NCBI GenBank assembly: GCA_001914785.1
Contig: MNDE01000050.1
Location: 1 to 51,669 of the forward strand
Direction: 5' to 3'
From: Acidobacteria bacterium 13_2_20CM_57_17
GTDB lineage: Bacteria > Acidobacteriota > Terriglobia > Acidiferrales > UBA7541
Length of the DNA stretch: 51,669 bases
The notes under the pieces were generated by a model. It was not told where the DNA came from and did no database searches. It worked only from the letters and a program-made list of their open reading frames with translations. Positions 18,664 through 28,995 of the stretch are shown here, piece after piece. How positions within the stretch are numbered: position 1 is the stretch's first letter; each line of letters starts with the position of its first letter. The position numbers and the translations under genes were made by a program.

Positions 18664-20742
18664 TTAAGGCTTCGCGACGCTGGTCGTGGACTTTTGGGCC
18701 ACGCGACGCTTCGACTGTGAGAGCTTCTTTTCGAGTTCGGCAACCTTGTCGGTTTCCAAATCCGCGGGGAGCGAGCGCCGCCATTCCACCAGCGATTTTT
18801 CCCACTCCGCGGCGGCCAGGTCGCCCCGGCCTAACTTCGCATAAAGATCGCCGAGGTGGGAATGAATCGTCGCGTCGTGCCTTTCTCGCTCGACGGCCTT
18901 GCGCAGCGTGCTCTCCGAAGCGCCCAGCTTGTTCTCTTTGAAATAAATCCAGCCGAGACTGTCGAGATACGCCCCGTTGAAGGGGTCTTCCTTCAGCGCC
19001 TTCTGGACGAGCGCCTCCGCTTCGTCAAGCCGTATCCCCAGGTCGCCCAGCATGTAGCCGTAATAATTCAGGACGGGGGCGTTTTTCGGATTCACCGCCA
19101 GAACTTTCTTGAACTGTTCCTCGGCTTTGTCGAAAAATTTCTGCCGCTCATAAATGGCGCCGAGCAGGAACCAGACCATTTCGTTTTCGCGCGGCTGGCC
19201 CGGCAGGACTTCCGCGGCGCGCGCGGCTTCCTCGGCTTCCTTGTATCGCCGGCCGCGTTCGTAGACCTGAGCAATGTTCAGGTACGTTTCGCGATCGTTC
19301 GTATCGCCGTGAAGCTGGGCGCGCAAAATTTTGACGGCGTCATCCGTCTGTCCGTTTTCGCCGAGCAACAGGGCGTGGCTCGTTCGAATCGAAGGATCGG
19401 CCGGGTATTTCGCCAGCGCTTCCTTGCCCGTCTGCAACGCTTTGGGCAAATCTTTCGCGGCGCGGTAGGTGTCTATGATCATCATGCGCGCGCGGCGATC
19501 CTCTTCCTCGCCAAGATGCCCCAATTCTTCGAACGTATAAATGGCCGCCTGATAATTCTGCGTATCGCGATAAAGCTGCCCGAGCTGCTGATACAAAATG
19601 GCCAGCGACCGCCGCCGCGATGGCACCGCGGGAGACTGCCCCTTGATTCCGGTCACAGCGTCCGACAAAACGCGAATGGCGTCTTCGTAACGCCCCTGCG
19701 CCTGGTACAACATCGCCTCGTTGTACATGACTTCCAGGCTGCCCGGCGCGTACTGCCGCGCCTTGACTAGGTTTTCTTCGGCTTTGTCGAGCTGGTGCAG
19801 TTCGCGGTAAATCTGCGCGATTCGCAGATACACGTCGGAATCGTCCGGCATCACATCCGAAAGTTTTTGGTAAACCTTCAGCGCCTCGGAATATTTCTCT
19901 TCCGTCAGCAAGGTCTGGCCCAGGCCGCGCTGGTGGCTGGGCTCCGACGGATCGAGTTCCATGGCCTTGCGGTAGGCCTCTTCGGCCTTCGCCAGCTCAT
20001 GCGTCTGCGTGTAGGCATCGCCAAGGAGATCGAGGAGCACCGCCGACGGAGAATGCGACGTGATGCCTTCGAGCAGAGTAACCGCTTCAGCGGACTTGCC
20101 CTGGTCCATCAGCAACTGGGTCAATTGCTCCACCGCTGGTTCGTTTTCCGGATCAGTCTTGAGGATGCTCCGCAGAACCTGTTCGGCCTTGTCGTGTTCG
20201 TTCTTCAGGCGGTAAAGCCGCGCCAGCCATAGCCCCGATTCCGTATCCGAAGGATCGAGCCGGTGGATCTCGCGATACTGCTCGATGGCCCGGTTCACCG
20301 TTTCCGGCTGGCCGTTACTTGAGCTGACATCGCCGAGGCTGCGCAAGTAGATTCGCCCCAACAACCGCCGTGATTGGACGTTGTCCGGGTCGCGCTTCAG
20401 GATTTCCTGCGCTTCAGCCACGGCATCGTGAATGCGCTGGGCCTTCCAATACATCTCCGCCAGCCGCTCGCCGATGACCTGCGATTTCGGGTCCAGCGTA
20501 TAGGCTTTTTTGTAGGCTTCGATCGCTTTGGTGGCGTAGTCCGCGTTGCTGGTCGCTTCGTACTGCTGCTCGTAGATATGGCCCATCGTGAAGTTGTAAT
20601 AGGCATCGGCGCGCGCGGAGTCGTTTGCGGAAGGGACCGTTTTCGGCTCGATGAGCTGCTCTTGCGGCGCTTGCGCAAGGGCAGCCGCAGCGAAGGCGCC
20701 TGTCAATAATACGGAGAGAATAATCTGTCGAAGGTTCATCAT
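18664..20742 (-). CDS. TPR-repeat protein with signal peptide
   Basis: MMNLRQIILSVLLTGAFAAAALAQAP signal; many 34-residue TPR units (EEAYRKAMELDPSEPSHQRGLGQTLLTEEKY etc.). Confidence 0.9.
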   Translation of the reverse strand: MMNLRQIILSVLLTGAFAAAALAQAPQEQLIEPKTVPSANDSARADAYYNFTMGHIYEQQYEATSNADYATKAIEAYKKAYTLDPKSQVIGERLAEMYWKAQRIHDAVAEAQEILKRDPDNVQSRRLLGRIYLRSLGDVSSSNGQPETVNRAIEQYREIHRLDPSDTESGLWLARLYRLKNEHDKAEQVLRSILKTDPENEPAVEQLTQLLMDQGKSAEAVTLLEGITSHSPSAVLLDLLGDAYTQTHELAKAEEAYRKAMELDPSEPSHQRGLGQTLLTEEKYSEALKVYQKLSDVMPDDSDVYLRIAQIYRELHQLDKAEENLVKARQYAPGSLEVMYNEAMLYQAQGRYEDAIRVLSDAVTGIKGQSPAVPSRRRSLAILYQQLGQLYRDTQNYQAAIYTFEELGHLGEEEDRRARMMIIDTYRAAKDLPKALQTGKEALAKYPADPSIRTSHALLLGENGQTDDAVKILRAQLHGDTNDRETYLNIAQVYERGRRYKEAEEAARAAEVLPGQPRENEMVWFLLGAIYERQKFFDKAEEQFKKVLAVNPKNAPVLNYYGYMLGDLGIRLDEAEALVQKALKEDPFNGAYLDSLGWIYFKENKLGASESTLRKAVERERHDATIHSHLGDLYAKLGRGDLAAAEWEKSLVEWRRSLPADLETDKVAELEKKLSQSKRRVAQKSTTSVAKP

Positions 20743-20834
20743 AGCCCCAGAAACGTAAATTATCCCATGCGGCCGAAACGCGGTCAAAAGCCAAATCTTG
20801 GACGTTTCCAGAGATTGGGCGCCCCCGTAGATAG

Positions 20835-20971
20835 GATGCAGACTGGCGGGAAAACGTTGAAAGAGGAGACGCCATTTTCACGCACGCCGACACGTACACC
20901 TCGCACGGCGACATCACTGACGCGGACGGCAAGCCCAAAGTGATCGAAGTCACCTACTACCGGGTGAAGTA
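20835..20971 (+). pseudogene. Possible gene remnant (C-terminal fragment of small DUF protein)
   Basis: In-frame ...DADWRENVERGDAIFTHADTYTSHGDITDADGKPKVIEVTYYRVK*; no start, stop codon just upstream. Confidence 0.35.
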
Positions 20972-21014
20972 GGAATGGATGCGGCGCCAGGGCGAAAGGA
21001 TCTACCGCGGACCT

Positions 21015-22292
21015 TTAGTGTAGGAAGTGACGCTTGCCGGTGAAGACCATCGCCAGGCCCAGGCGGTCGGCGACGGCTACGACATCGGCATCGCGCACGG
21101 AGCCTCCGGGCTGGATTACGGCGGTGGCGCCAGCTTTGGCCGCTTCTTCCACTCCGTCGGGAAAAGGGAAAAACGCGTCGGAGGCGACCACGGAACCGGC
21201 TAAGGAAGATTGCGCCTTCATCACGGCGATTTTCACGGAGTCCACGCGGCTCATTTGTCCCGCGCCGACACCCAGCGTTGCGCCGGCTCTAGCAAACACG
21301 ATGGCGTTGGACTTCACGTGCTTCGCTACTTTCCACCCGAAGCGCATCGTTTGCATTTCTTCGGCCGTGGGTACGCGCTTCGTCACCGTGCGGAGCTCAT
21401 CGTCCTTGAGCTCGCCGAGGTCCGGCTGCTGTACCAGCATTCCGCCAAGGATGCGCTTGAGCTGCAGTTCACGCTCCGGCTCCAGGCCTCCGGCGGGCAC
21501 TTCAAGCAAGCGCAGATTCTTTTTCGCGGCGAAGATTTCTTTGGCGCGGTCCGCGAAACCGGGCGCGGCAATACATTCGACGAATAGTTTCGCGACTTCT
21601 TCGGCCGTCGCGGCATCCACCGCACGGTTGAACGCGAGCACGCCGCCAAACGCCGAAACGGGATCGCATGCCAGCGCTCTGAGATATGCGTCGAGCAGCG
21701 TCGCCTGTTCCGCCGTACCACAGGGATTGTTGTGCTTGATGATTACCGCCGCTGGATTCTTGAATTCGGCGGCCAGGCTGCGCGCCGCTTCCAGATCGAC
21801 GAGATTGTTGTAGGAAAGTTCCTTTCCCTGCAGTTGTATCGCGGCTGCCAATCCTTCCGGGGCATGACCCGCCGGAACGTATAGCGCCGCAGCCTGGTGG
21901 GGATTTTCTCCGTAGCGCAATTCCTGCTGGCGCCGCAAAGCGACATGCACGCGTTCCGGCAGCACGGGTTTCGCTGACAGAGAAACGCGTCCAGAGGCAG
22001 CCGACAATCGCTCCAGCTCCATGGTAATCATGCCGTCGTACCGCGAAGTTGCGGCGAACACTTTTCGCGCCAGCTCAAGCCGAGTCGCGAGCTTCGTTTC
22101 GCCCGCGCTCTCGAGCTCACCGGCAACGCGAGCGAAATCCGCGGGGTCCGTCACCACTGTGACGCTCTCGAAATTCTTGGCCGCGGAGCGCAGCATGGTT
22201 GGCCCGCCGATGTCGATGTTTTCGATCAACTCTTCCGCGGTGAGTCCGGCCTTCGCCGCCGTGGCTTCGAACGGATACAGATTCACGACCAC
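21015..22292 (-). CDS. purH: PurH, C-terminal part (AICAR transformylase); upstream frame broken
   Basis: [46 protein letters not shown] ... KHNNPCGTA ... [31 protein letters not shown]. Confidence 0.9.
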   Translation of the reverse strand: MVVNLYPFEATAAKAGLTAEELIENIDIGGPTMLRSAAKNFESVTVVTDPADFARVAGELESAGETKLATRLELARKVFAATSRYDGMITMELERLSAASGRVSLSAKPVLPERVHVALRRQQELRYGENPHQAAALYVPAGHAPEGLAAAIQLQGKELSYNNLVDLEAARSLAAEFKNPAAVIIKHNNPCGTAEQATLLDAYLRALACDPVSAFGGVLAFNRAVDAATAEEVAKLFVECIAAPGFADRAKEIFAAKKNLRLLEVPAGGLEPERELQLKRILGGMLVQQPDLGELKDDELRTVTKRVPTAEEMQTMRFGWKVAKHVKSNAIVFARAGATLGVGAGQMSRVDSVKIAVMKAQSSLAGSVVASDAFFPFPDGVEEAAKAGATAVIQPGGSVRDADVVAVADRLGLAMVFTGKRHFLH

Positions 22293-22528
22293 CAGGTCGA
22301 TGGGAGCGATTCCATGTTCCGCCGCCTGCTTTTGGTCTTCCGCATGGCCAGCATTTCGGGCCAGCCGGTGAAATCGGAAACGTCGCGCACCGCGATTCCC
22401 CCTTCGCGCAACAGCCTGGCGGTTCCTCCGGTCGAGAGAATGTCGATCTTGAGCGCGGCCAAGCGCTTGGCAAATTCCACAATTCCAGTTTTGTCAAAGA
22501 CGCTGATGAGCGCGCGCTGCACCGCCAT
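22283..22528 (-). CDS. purH: PurH, N-terminal part (IMP cyclohydrolase/MGS-like domain), frameshifted after ...TGWPEML
   Basis: [56 protein letters not shown] then out of frame. Confidence 0.88.
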   Translation of the reverse strand: MAVQRALISVFDKTGIVEFAKRLAALKIDILSTGGTARLLREGGIAVRDVSDFTGWPEMLAMRKTKSRRRNMESLPSTWWS

Positions 22529-22617
22529 GGATGCCTCCACAATGGGAAAAGCAGATCAGTGTAAGGGGCTCACGGGAATAGGGGAAGTACAAACCGTGCG
22601 GGGGGACGGGAAGGGAT

Positions 22618-23226
22618 CTACGATTTCACTAGAGCTTTCAATTTCACCTGGCCCTCAACCACTTCGACAACGTATTCGACGTCGCGGCAATTCTTCTGTT
22701 TTTGCAACTCTTTCGTTTTCTTCAGAACAAACTCGTTGAAGCTGGAGCGCGATAGCTTCCCTGTCGCTTCCCCGGCCGTCTGCTTGGCTTGCAAAAATGC
22801 CTGGTACAGCTGATCGACCTTCTCGGTTTCGCGCTCCGGCTCCGAGCACGTCATGCGAAAGGATTTTCCTCCGACGGCCACGGCTGCCGCTTCTTCCTCG
22901 GGGTGCTCCTTCGCGCGAGCCGCTTCGATTTCTTTCGCTGCCGCTCCAAAATGCCGCTGGACCGTGCCTTCTTCCTTCTGTTTCACTTTTTTCCGGAAGA
23001 TGTCTTTGTATTTTGCGTAAGTCTGCGACAGATTGTTGAAGCGGAAACGCTGCGCGAACTTCAGTTCGCCGCCGCGTTCCGAATAGCGCTTGACCATCAT
23101 GTCGATGCGCCACTCGATTTCCGTGGGTGGCCGCTTCCGTCCGCCGCCGAAATACTGATCGTATTCGACCTTGAGCTGTCGAATATCTTTTTCGAGTGTA
23201 GCCAACTCTTCGTCAATGGTGGCCAT
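22618..23226 (-). CDS. Hypothetical protein (resembles MXAN_5187 C-terminal-domain family)
   Basis: MATIDEELATLEKDIRQLKVEYDQYFGGGRKRPPTEIEWRIDMMVKRYSERG; family name from memory. Confidence 0.6.
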   Translation of the reverse strand: MATIDEELATLEKDIRQLKVEYDQYFGGGRKRPPTEIEWRIDMMVKRYSERGGELKFAQRFRFNNLSQTYAKYKDIFRKKVKQKEEGTVQRHFGAAAKEIEAARAKEHPEEEAAAVAVGGKSFRMTCSEPERETEKVDQLYQAFLQAKQTAGEATGKLSRSSFNEFVLKKTKELQKQKNCRDVEYVVEVVEGQVKLKALVKS

Positions 23227-23364
23227 GAGCGGGGAGAAACCTCGAACCTCCATGCTAAGAGGATGGAAGAGAACCGTCAACCGGAGGAATGGGCGGCAGT
23301 TCACACGCGGCACCGCGACGGACGAACTAACGGCATTGCCCCCCGCCCTGCACTGTGTTGAAAT

Positions 23365-24801
23365 GTGGCGATGGACGCGGGGAGCAAGAGAACGATTTCG
23401 GCGGAGCAGGCGGAATTGCTGCGGCAGATTCCGTCGATAGACGAATTGCTCGCCCAGCCGAGGCTGGCGGCACTTTCCAAACGCGTGGACCGCAACCTAG
23501 TCGTCGAGGTTGCTCGCGCGGTGCTGGCGGACTTACGTTCACGCATTGCGGGTGATTCGAATTGGACAGCGTTGGGGCTGAATGCCGCTTCCGTGGAAGA
23601 GCTCATCAGCAACGAAGTCGAACGAATCCTCTCGCGGTCGCTGCAGCCAGTGATTAACGCGACGGGCGTGATTCTGCACACGAATCTGGGCCGCGCGCCA
23701 TTGACCGAAGCCGTGGTCGACGAATTTCGCCGCAGCGCCACGCACTATTCGAACCTCGAATACGATCTCGAAGCGGGTGCGCGCGGGAAACGTGATGTGC
23801 ATACCGCGGAACTGCTTACGCGTTTGACTGGTGCGGAAGCGGCAATTGTGGTGAACAATTGCGCGGCGGCTGTGCTAGTGACGCTTGCGACGCTGGCGCG
23901 CGGTGGCGAAGTGATCGTCTCGCGCGGGGAGCTGATCGAAATTGGCGACGGATTCCGAATCCCTGAGATCATGGAGCAGAGCGGCGCGAGCCTTCGGGAA
24001 GTGGGCACCACCAATCGCACACACATCGCGGACTACGAAAACGCCATCAACGAAAGGACGCGCGTCTTACTGCGCGTTCATCCTTCGAACTTCAAAGTCA
24101 CAGGTTTCACGGATAAGCCTTCCCTTGAAGAGCTCGTGGCGCTCAGCCAGAGGAGCGGCCTGCCTCTCGTGGAAGATCTCGGCTCGGGGTGTCTCGTCGA
24201 TCTTTCCGAATTTGGCGTGAGCGAACCCACGGTAAAGCAAAGCGTCGACGCGGGCGTCTCGCTGGTGATGTTCAGCGGAGACAAACTTCTGGGCGGGCCG
24301 CAGGCAGGCATCATCGCCGGGAAAAAAGAGCTTGTGGCTCGTGTGCGCCGCCATCCGCTGTTTCGCGCGCTACGGGTGGACAAACTCACCATCGCCGTGC
24401 TGGAAGCGACTCTTGGGGCCTATCTTCGCGCGGCGTGGGACGAAGTTCCCGCCATTCGAATGATTCGAGCGACGCCGCAGGAACTGAAACGCCGTGCGGA
24501 GAATTTCCTCCGCGAACTCCGCCCCGAGCTTCCGTTGGACGAAGTGGAAATCGAAATCGCCGATGGCAGTTCTCTCGCGGGTGGCGGCTCCACACCTTCG
24601 CAATCGCTCCCTACGAAAATTATTCAGATTGCGAGCGTCCGCTACTCCGCGATGAAACTCGAGCAGCGGCTGCGGCGCGCTCCTGGAGGCGTCTCGGTCA
24701 TCGCCCGCGTCGAAGACGACAGGCTCATCCTCGACTTGCGCACGGTGTTTCCGGAACAGGAATCGCTATTGATTAAAACGCTCTCCGCCGCTCTGCATTA
24801 G
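23365..24801 (+). CDS. selA: L-seryl-tRNA(Sec) selenium transferase
   Basis: LRQIPSIDELL, INATGVILHTNLGRAPL, VVNNCAAAVLVTLATLARGGEVIVSRGELIEIGDGFRIPEIMEQSGASLREVGTTNRTH, MFSGDKLLGGPQAGIIAG (PLP Lys). Confidence 0.95.
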   Translation: MAMDAGSKRTISAEQAELLRQIPSIDELLAQPRLAALSKRVDRNLVVEVARAVLADLRSRIAGDSNWTALGLNAASVEELISNEVERILSRSLQPVINATGVILHTNLGRAPLTEAVVDEFRRSATHYSNLEYDLEAGARGKRDVHTAELLTRLTGAEAAIVVNNCAAAVLVTLATLARGGEVIVSRGELIEIGDGFRIPEIMEQSGASLREVGTTNRTHIADYENAINERTRVLLRVHPSNFKVTGFTDKPSLEELVALSQRSGLPLVEDLGSGCLVDLSEFGVSEPTVKQSVDAGVSLVMFSGDKLLGGPQAGIIAGKKELVARVRRHPLFRALRVDKLTIAVLEATLGAYLRAAWDEVPAIRMIRATPQELKRRAENFLRELRPELPLDEVEIEIADGSSLAGGGSTPSQSLPTKIIQIASVRYSAMKLEQRLRRAPGGVSVIARVEDDRLILDLRTVFPEQESLLIKTLSAALH

Positions 24802-24943
24802 AGAGTAAGCTCTGTGAGACACGACTAAGCTCCGATTCGACCGAGCTTGGCTTCATTTTCGGAAATCTCTCCAGCACAATGTTGCGTCGAATAAAGAGAC
24901 GGAGTAATGTAGCCAGTCCCGTCTCACACAGCGCCTTAATTTA

Positions 24944-27400
24944 TTGCCGAGGAATCATTTGATCGAAAGCTTGCTTCAAGATATCCGCTACGGCATACGC
25001 ACGCTGGGCAAGAATCCCGGCTTCACGGCCGTCGCGGTGCTGACGCTGGCCTTGGGAATCGGGGCGAACACGGCGATCTTCAGCGTGGTCGAAAACGTGC
25101 TGCTTCGCCCGCTGCCTTATCCTCAGCCGGGAGACTTAGTGCAAATCTGGAATACCTATCCGCCACAGGCTCCGCGCGCCGGCTTGTCGCCGGGCGACTA
25201 CGCGGACTGGCGCCAGCAAAACACCAGTTTTTCCGAAATGGGCGGCTATGCCCATATCTCCCAGGGATTTAATTTAACTGGCGAAGGAGAACCACAGCGC
25301 GTGCTCGGGAGTTACGCAAGTGCGGGACTGTTCCCCTTGCTGGGGATACACCTCGCGGCGGGCCGCTATTTCGTTGAGGAAGGGGACCGGGCAGGAAGTT
25401 CTCCTGTGGTGATTTTGAGCCACCACCTTTGGCAGAGCCGATTTGGAGGCGATCCCGCTGTCGTAGGACGAACGATCACGCTCGACAACCAGCGTTATAG
25501 GGTAACGGGAGTGTTGCCGGCAGATTTTCACCTTCTGCGCTGGCCTGACCTTTGGATGCCCTTTGGCCAGTATGGAGATGACTTGACCGAGCACGTTCAT
25601 CACTCCTTCATCGGCGTGGCGCGGCTCAAACCGGGCGTCACGCTGGCGCAAGCGCGCGACGAAATGGCCAGGCTGAATCAACAGGAAACCATTCAGTATC
25701 CGGATTCGCACAAGTTCTTTGGGGTGCTCGTCGAACCGATGGAAGATCCGTCCGCAGCGAAACTGCAAGGCATCCTGCTGGTGCTTTCCGGGGCCGTGGG
25801 CCTGGTGCTGCTGATTGCTTGCGGGAACATCGTGAATCTCCTTCTGGTGCGAAATGCGGGCAGGGAACGGGAAGTGGCGGTGCGCACCGCGTTGGGCGCC
25901 AGTTCCTGGCAGTTATCACGCCAACTGCTCACGGAAAGCATGTTGCTATCGCTGGCGGGAGGCGCGTTAGGGCTGATCCTGGCAGTGGGCGGTTTGCGCT
26001 TCCTGATAGCGTTTGTTCCCGCCGATCTGGGAGTGTTACGAGAGAGCGGCCTGAACAGCAAGGTGCTGGGGTTCACCGCCGCGGTATGCGTGGCCACCGG
26101 AATCATTTGCGGGCTGCTTCCGGCGCTGCGCACACTCCGGGCGAATCTCGCGGGAGTCCTCAAGCAGGGGAGCAAAGGGACAAGCGCAACGGGGCATCGC
26201 CGGACGCACAACGCCCTGGTGATCTCGGAGATCGCGATGGCGCTGGTGCTGCTGATTGGCGCGGGCTTGCTGCTGCGGAGTTTTCAATATCTATTGGAAG
26301 TGGATCCGGGTTTTCGCGTGGACCATATCCTGACGGTGGAGGTGCAACAGGCGGCGCTGCCCTTTACACAGGCAAGCAAACTTTCACAGGAAGACTGGAT
26401 CCAGATTGGACAAAAACAGTCCCTGCAATTTGAGCAAATCGTGGAACGCATCCGCGCTCTTCCGGGCGTGAAGGAAGCCGCGGGCATCGACGATTTGCCC
26501 TTAAGCAAGGAATTTCGCCAGGCGTCCAGATTCGTGATCGAGGGCCAGCCCATCCCGAATGCCGGAGCACGGCCGATCGTGCAATTCCGGACCGTGAGCC
26601 TTAGCTATTTTTCGACCATGGGGATTCCCCTGAGCAAGGGCCGGTTGTTTACCGAGGACGACTGGAGAGTGCCGAGAGCGGTGATCAACGAGACGATGGA
26701 GCGGCGTTTCTGGCCCAACGGCGACGCACTCGGGAAGCGCATCAACCTCTGCTCGCTCGATCCAAAACCATGCTGGAGCACCATCATTGGCGTCACCGGA
26801 AACGTGCATCAGTTTGGGCTGGATGCCGAGCCAACCTTTGACGTTTACTTCGTCGGAGGGTGGACACCGTATGTGGTAGTGCGAACGGCTTCCGATCCGG
26901 TAGCGCTGGCGGCTGCGGTCACGGACGCGATTCACAAAGCGGATCCGAATCTGCCAGTAACGCACGTAATGACTATGGACGGGTTGCTCACGGACACTAT
27001 TTCTCCGAGGCGATTTTCGGCCACGCTAGTCGGGGTTTTCGCGGTGCTTGCGATCGTGCTCGCGGCTGTGGGGATTTATGGAGTCATGAGCTACACGGTG
27101 AGCCAGCGCACGCAAGAGATTGGAGTGCGCATGGCGCTAGGCGCGCAATTAGCCTCGGTGCGGCGCATGATTCTGGGCCAGACATTGAAATTGACGCTGA
27201 TCGGAGTCGCGCTCGGACTGGCGGGCGCGTTTTTTGTGACGCGTTTCCTGGTTAGCTTACTCTTCGGCGTGAGCATGTACGACCCGGTTACCTTCTTGGG
27301 TGTGACGGCGTTGCTGGTCGCAGTCGCGCTGGCGGCCTCCTACATTCCGGCGCGCCGCGCCATGCGCGTCGATCCCATTGTGGCTCTGCGGTACGAATAG
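24944..27400 (+). CDS. ABC transporter permease, MacB/FtsX-like (ADOP family)
   Basis: [40 protein letters not shown]...[19 protein letters not shown]. Confidence 0.93.
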   Translation: MPRNHLIESLLQDIRYGIRTLGKNPGFTAVAVLTLALGIGANTAIFSVVENVLLRPLPYPQPGDLVQIWNTYPPQAPRAGLSPGDYADWRQQNTSFSEMGGYAHISQGFNLTGEGEPQRVLGSYASAGLFPLLGIHLAAGRYFVEEGDRAGSSPVVILSHHLWQSRFGGDPAVVGRTITLDNQRYRVTGVLPADFHLLRWPDLWMPFGQYGDDLTEHVHHSFIGVARLKPGVTLAQARDEMARLNQQETIQYPDSHKFFGVLVEPMEDPSAAKLQGILLVLSGAVGLVLLIACGNIVNLLLVRNAGREREVAVRTALGASSWQLSRQLLTESMLLSLAGGALGLILAVGGLRFLIAFVPADLGVLRESGLNSKVLGFTAAVCVATGIICGLLPALRTLRANLAGVLKQGSKGTSATGHRRTHNALVISEIAMALVLLIGAGLLLRSFQYLLEVDPGFRVDHILTVEVQQAALPFTQASKLSQEDWIQIGQKQSLQFEQIVERIRALPGVKEAAGIDDLPLSKEFRQASRFVIEGQPIPNAGARPIVQFRTVSLSYFSTMGIPLSKGRLFTEDDWRVPRAVINETMERRFWPNGDALGKRINLCSLDPKPCWSTIIGVTGNVHQFGLDAEPTFDVYFVGGWTPYVVVRTASDPVALAAAVTDAIHKADPNLPVTHVMTMDGLLTDTISPRRFSATLVGVFAVLAIVLAAVGIYGVMSYTVSQRTQEIGVRMALGAQLASVRRMILGQTLKLTLIGVALGLAGAFFVTRFLVSLLFGVSMYDPVTFLGVTALLVAVALAASYIPARRAMRVDPIVALRYE

Positions 27401-27440
27401 ACGGCCGGCCTTGCCATCCCACGTCTCCGGACTGCGTCAA

Positions 27441-27479
27441 TTGACTTCCTCCCGTGATATGATATAGGCGTGATATAGG
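27441..27479 (+). promoter_or_regulatory. Candidate promoter with phased direct repeats (TGATATAGG x2)
   Basis: TTGACT-16-TATAGG with extended -10 TGn; TGATATAGG at 27460 and 27471, partial TGATAT at 27455. Confidence 0.5.
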
Positions 27480-27487
27480 AGCACGAC

Positions 27488-27745
27488 ATGGCCACAGCGC
27501 TTATTCATATGGATCCCGTACAGAAGCAGCGGCTCGCTCACCGCGCGAAACTGCGCGGAAAATCCTTCTCCCAAGAAGTTCGTGACGCGGTGGATTTGTA
27601 CCTGGACTTGCCTGTGGAGAATGAAGAGGAACTTCGCGACTTGGCCAAGGCGGCAAATCAAGCCGCCGACCGAATGATCAAAAACCTGGACGAAACCGTC
27701 GCCTACGTTGACCGCGTTCTGAAGCACCGTAGGAATGGCAAGTGA
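27488..27745 (+). CDS. Small protein, ribbon-helix-helix/antitoxin-like N terminus
   Basis: MATALIHMDPVQKQRLAHRAKLRGKSFSQEVRDAVDLYLDLP...; good upstream SD (AGGAG). Confidence 0.65.
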   Translation: MATALIHMDPVQKQRLAHRAKLRGKSFSQEVRDAVDLYLDLPVENEEELRDLAKAANQAADRMIKNLDETVAYVDRVLKHRRNGK

Positions 27746-27969
27746 GTTGGGCGCGAGATGCAGTATCGGCCATCCGGAAAATCGTTCTGATCGAAGACCG
27801 GATGGAATCGCTGACGGTGCAAGTGAAGGATCTTGCAGATGGTTACATGGACGTCGATCGCCGTTTGGTACGGCTTGAAGCCAAGTTCGATTTGATCGAA
27901 AAAATGGCGGCGCCTGGGCGGAGGGCTCTGCCGGTAAAATCGCGTTCTCACAGAGATAAGACTAGCTAG
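27742..27969 (+). CDS. Small hypothetical coiled-coil-like protein, translationally coupled to previous gene
   Basis: MSWARDAVSAIRKIVLIEDRMESLTVQVKDLADGYMDVDRRLVRLEAKFDLIEKMAAPG; overlaps previous CDS by 4 nt (GTGA). Confidence 0.65.
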   Translation: MSWARDAVSAIRKIVLIEDRMESLTVQVKDLADGYMDVDRRLVRLEAKFDLIEKMAAPGRRALPVKSRSHRDKTS

Positions 27970-27977
27970 GCAGCAGC

Positions 27978-28982
27978 GTGCTCTCCTTCCGTGTGAAAAA
28001 TGGAAAGCTGAAAGCAACATCGCGGCCGCTGCCGAAGCTCCGGCAGGGGTGGGCACTCGTTCGGGTGCGACTGGCGGGAATTTGTAACACCGACGTAGAG
28101 CTGCTCCACGGCTACTACGATTTTCGCGGCGTTCCCGGACACGAATTTGTGGGCACGGTTGAACAATTGCGTGGCGCCTCGACTGCGAAGAAAAATAAAT
28201 GGCTGAGGCGGCGTGTTTGCGGTGAAATCAATATTTCCTGTAGGGCGCTCGGGCGGCGTCCCATCTGCGGCTTTTGCCGCCGCGGACTGAAGACGCATTG
28301 CGCGCATCGAACGGTACTCGGAATCATTGCCCATCCGGGGGCCTACGCGGAATACTTGACACTGCCGCTGGAAAATCTTCACATCGTGCCCGATGGCCTC
28401 AGTGATGAGCAGGCGGTGTTCGTCGAACCGCTCGCCGCTGCTTGCGAAATCCTCGATCAAGTGAATGTGAAGGAATTTCGCTCCGCTGCCGTTCTTGGCG
28501 ACGGCAAGCTCGCGCAGTTGATCGCGCGCGTGTTGCGCACTGCCATTCCCCGCGTGGGGATGTATGGCAAGAACGAAAACAAGTTGGCACTCGCCCGCCG
28601 CGCCGGAATTCAAACGAAGAGAGTACGGGGTGATGCGTCCGATCTGAAGCGGATTGCAGAAAACTTCCGGCTGGTAGTCGAAGCGGCCGGCTCGCCAAGT
28701 GGGCTGGCACTGGCACAGCACATCGCCGAGCCGCGCGGGACGCTCGTGCTCAAGTCGACGTTCCACGGGGCAGCCTCTGCCGAAACGTGGCCGATTGTGG
28801 TTAAGGAAATTACCGTCGTCGGCTCGCGCTGCGGCCCGTTCGGCAAGGCTATTGCGCTGTTGCAGTCTGGAAAACTCGATCCGACGCCGCTCGTCGCGCG
28901 CACATTTCCTCTCTTGCACGCGCCAGCGGCCATTCGCTTCGCGCGGCGGCCCGGCGTACTGAAAGTTTTGCTGAAGCAGTAA
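27978..28982 (+). CDS. Zinc-type alcohol dehydrogenase-like protein (MDR family)
   Basis: LAGICNTDVELLHGYYDFRGVPGHEFVGTV, structural-zinc-like CGFCRRGLKTHC, PLAAACEILDQV. Confidence 0.88.
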   Translation: MLSFRVKNGKLKATSRPLPKLRQGWALVRVRLAGICNTDVELLHGYYDFRGVPGHEFVGTVEQLRGASTAKKNKWLRRRVCGEINISCRALGRRPICGFCRRGLKTHCAHRTVLGIIAHPGAYAEYLTLPLENLHIVPDGLSDEQAVFVEPLAAACEILDQVNVKEFRSAAVLGDGKLAQLIARVLRTAIPRVGMYGKNENKLALARRAGIQTKRVRGDASDLKRIAENFRLVVEAAGSPSGLALAQHIAEPRGTLVLKSTFHGAASAETWPIVVKEITVVGSRCGPFGKAIALLQSGKLDPTPLVARTFPLLHAPAAIRFARRPGVLKVLLKQ

Positions 28983-28995
28983 GAAAGGAATCTTG

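Noticed and set aside
18856-19770. 304-aa plus-strand ORF (and 19795..20232)
   Set aside because: Antisense shadow of the TPR protein gene.
24802-24943. Possible selC (tRNA-Sec) downstream of selA
   Set aside because: No TCA-anticodon stem-loop, T-arm or long variable arm recognisable in the intergenic segment.
27966-28919. 317-aa minus-strand ORF
   Set aside because: Antisense to the MDR dehydrogenase, which has clear family motifs.
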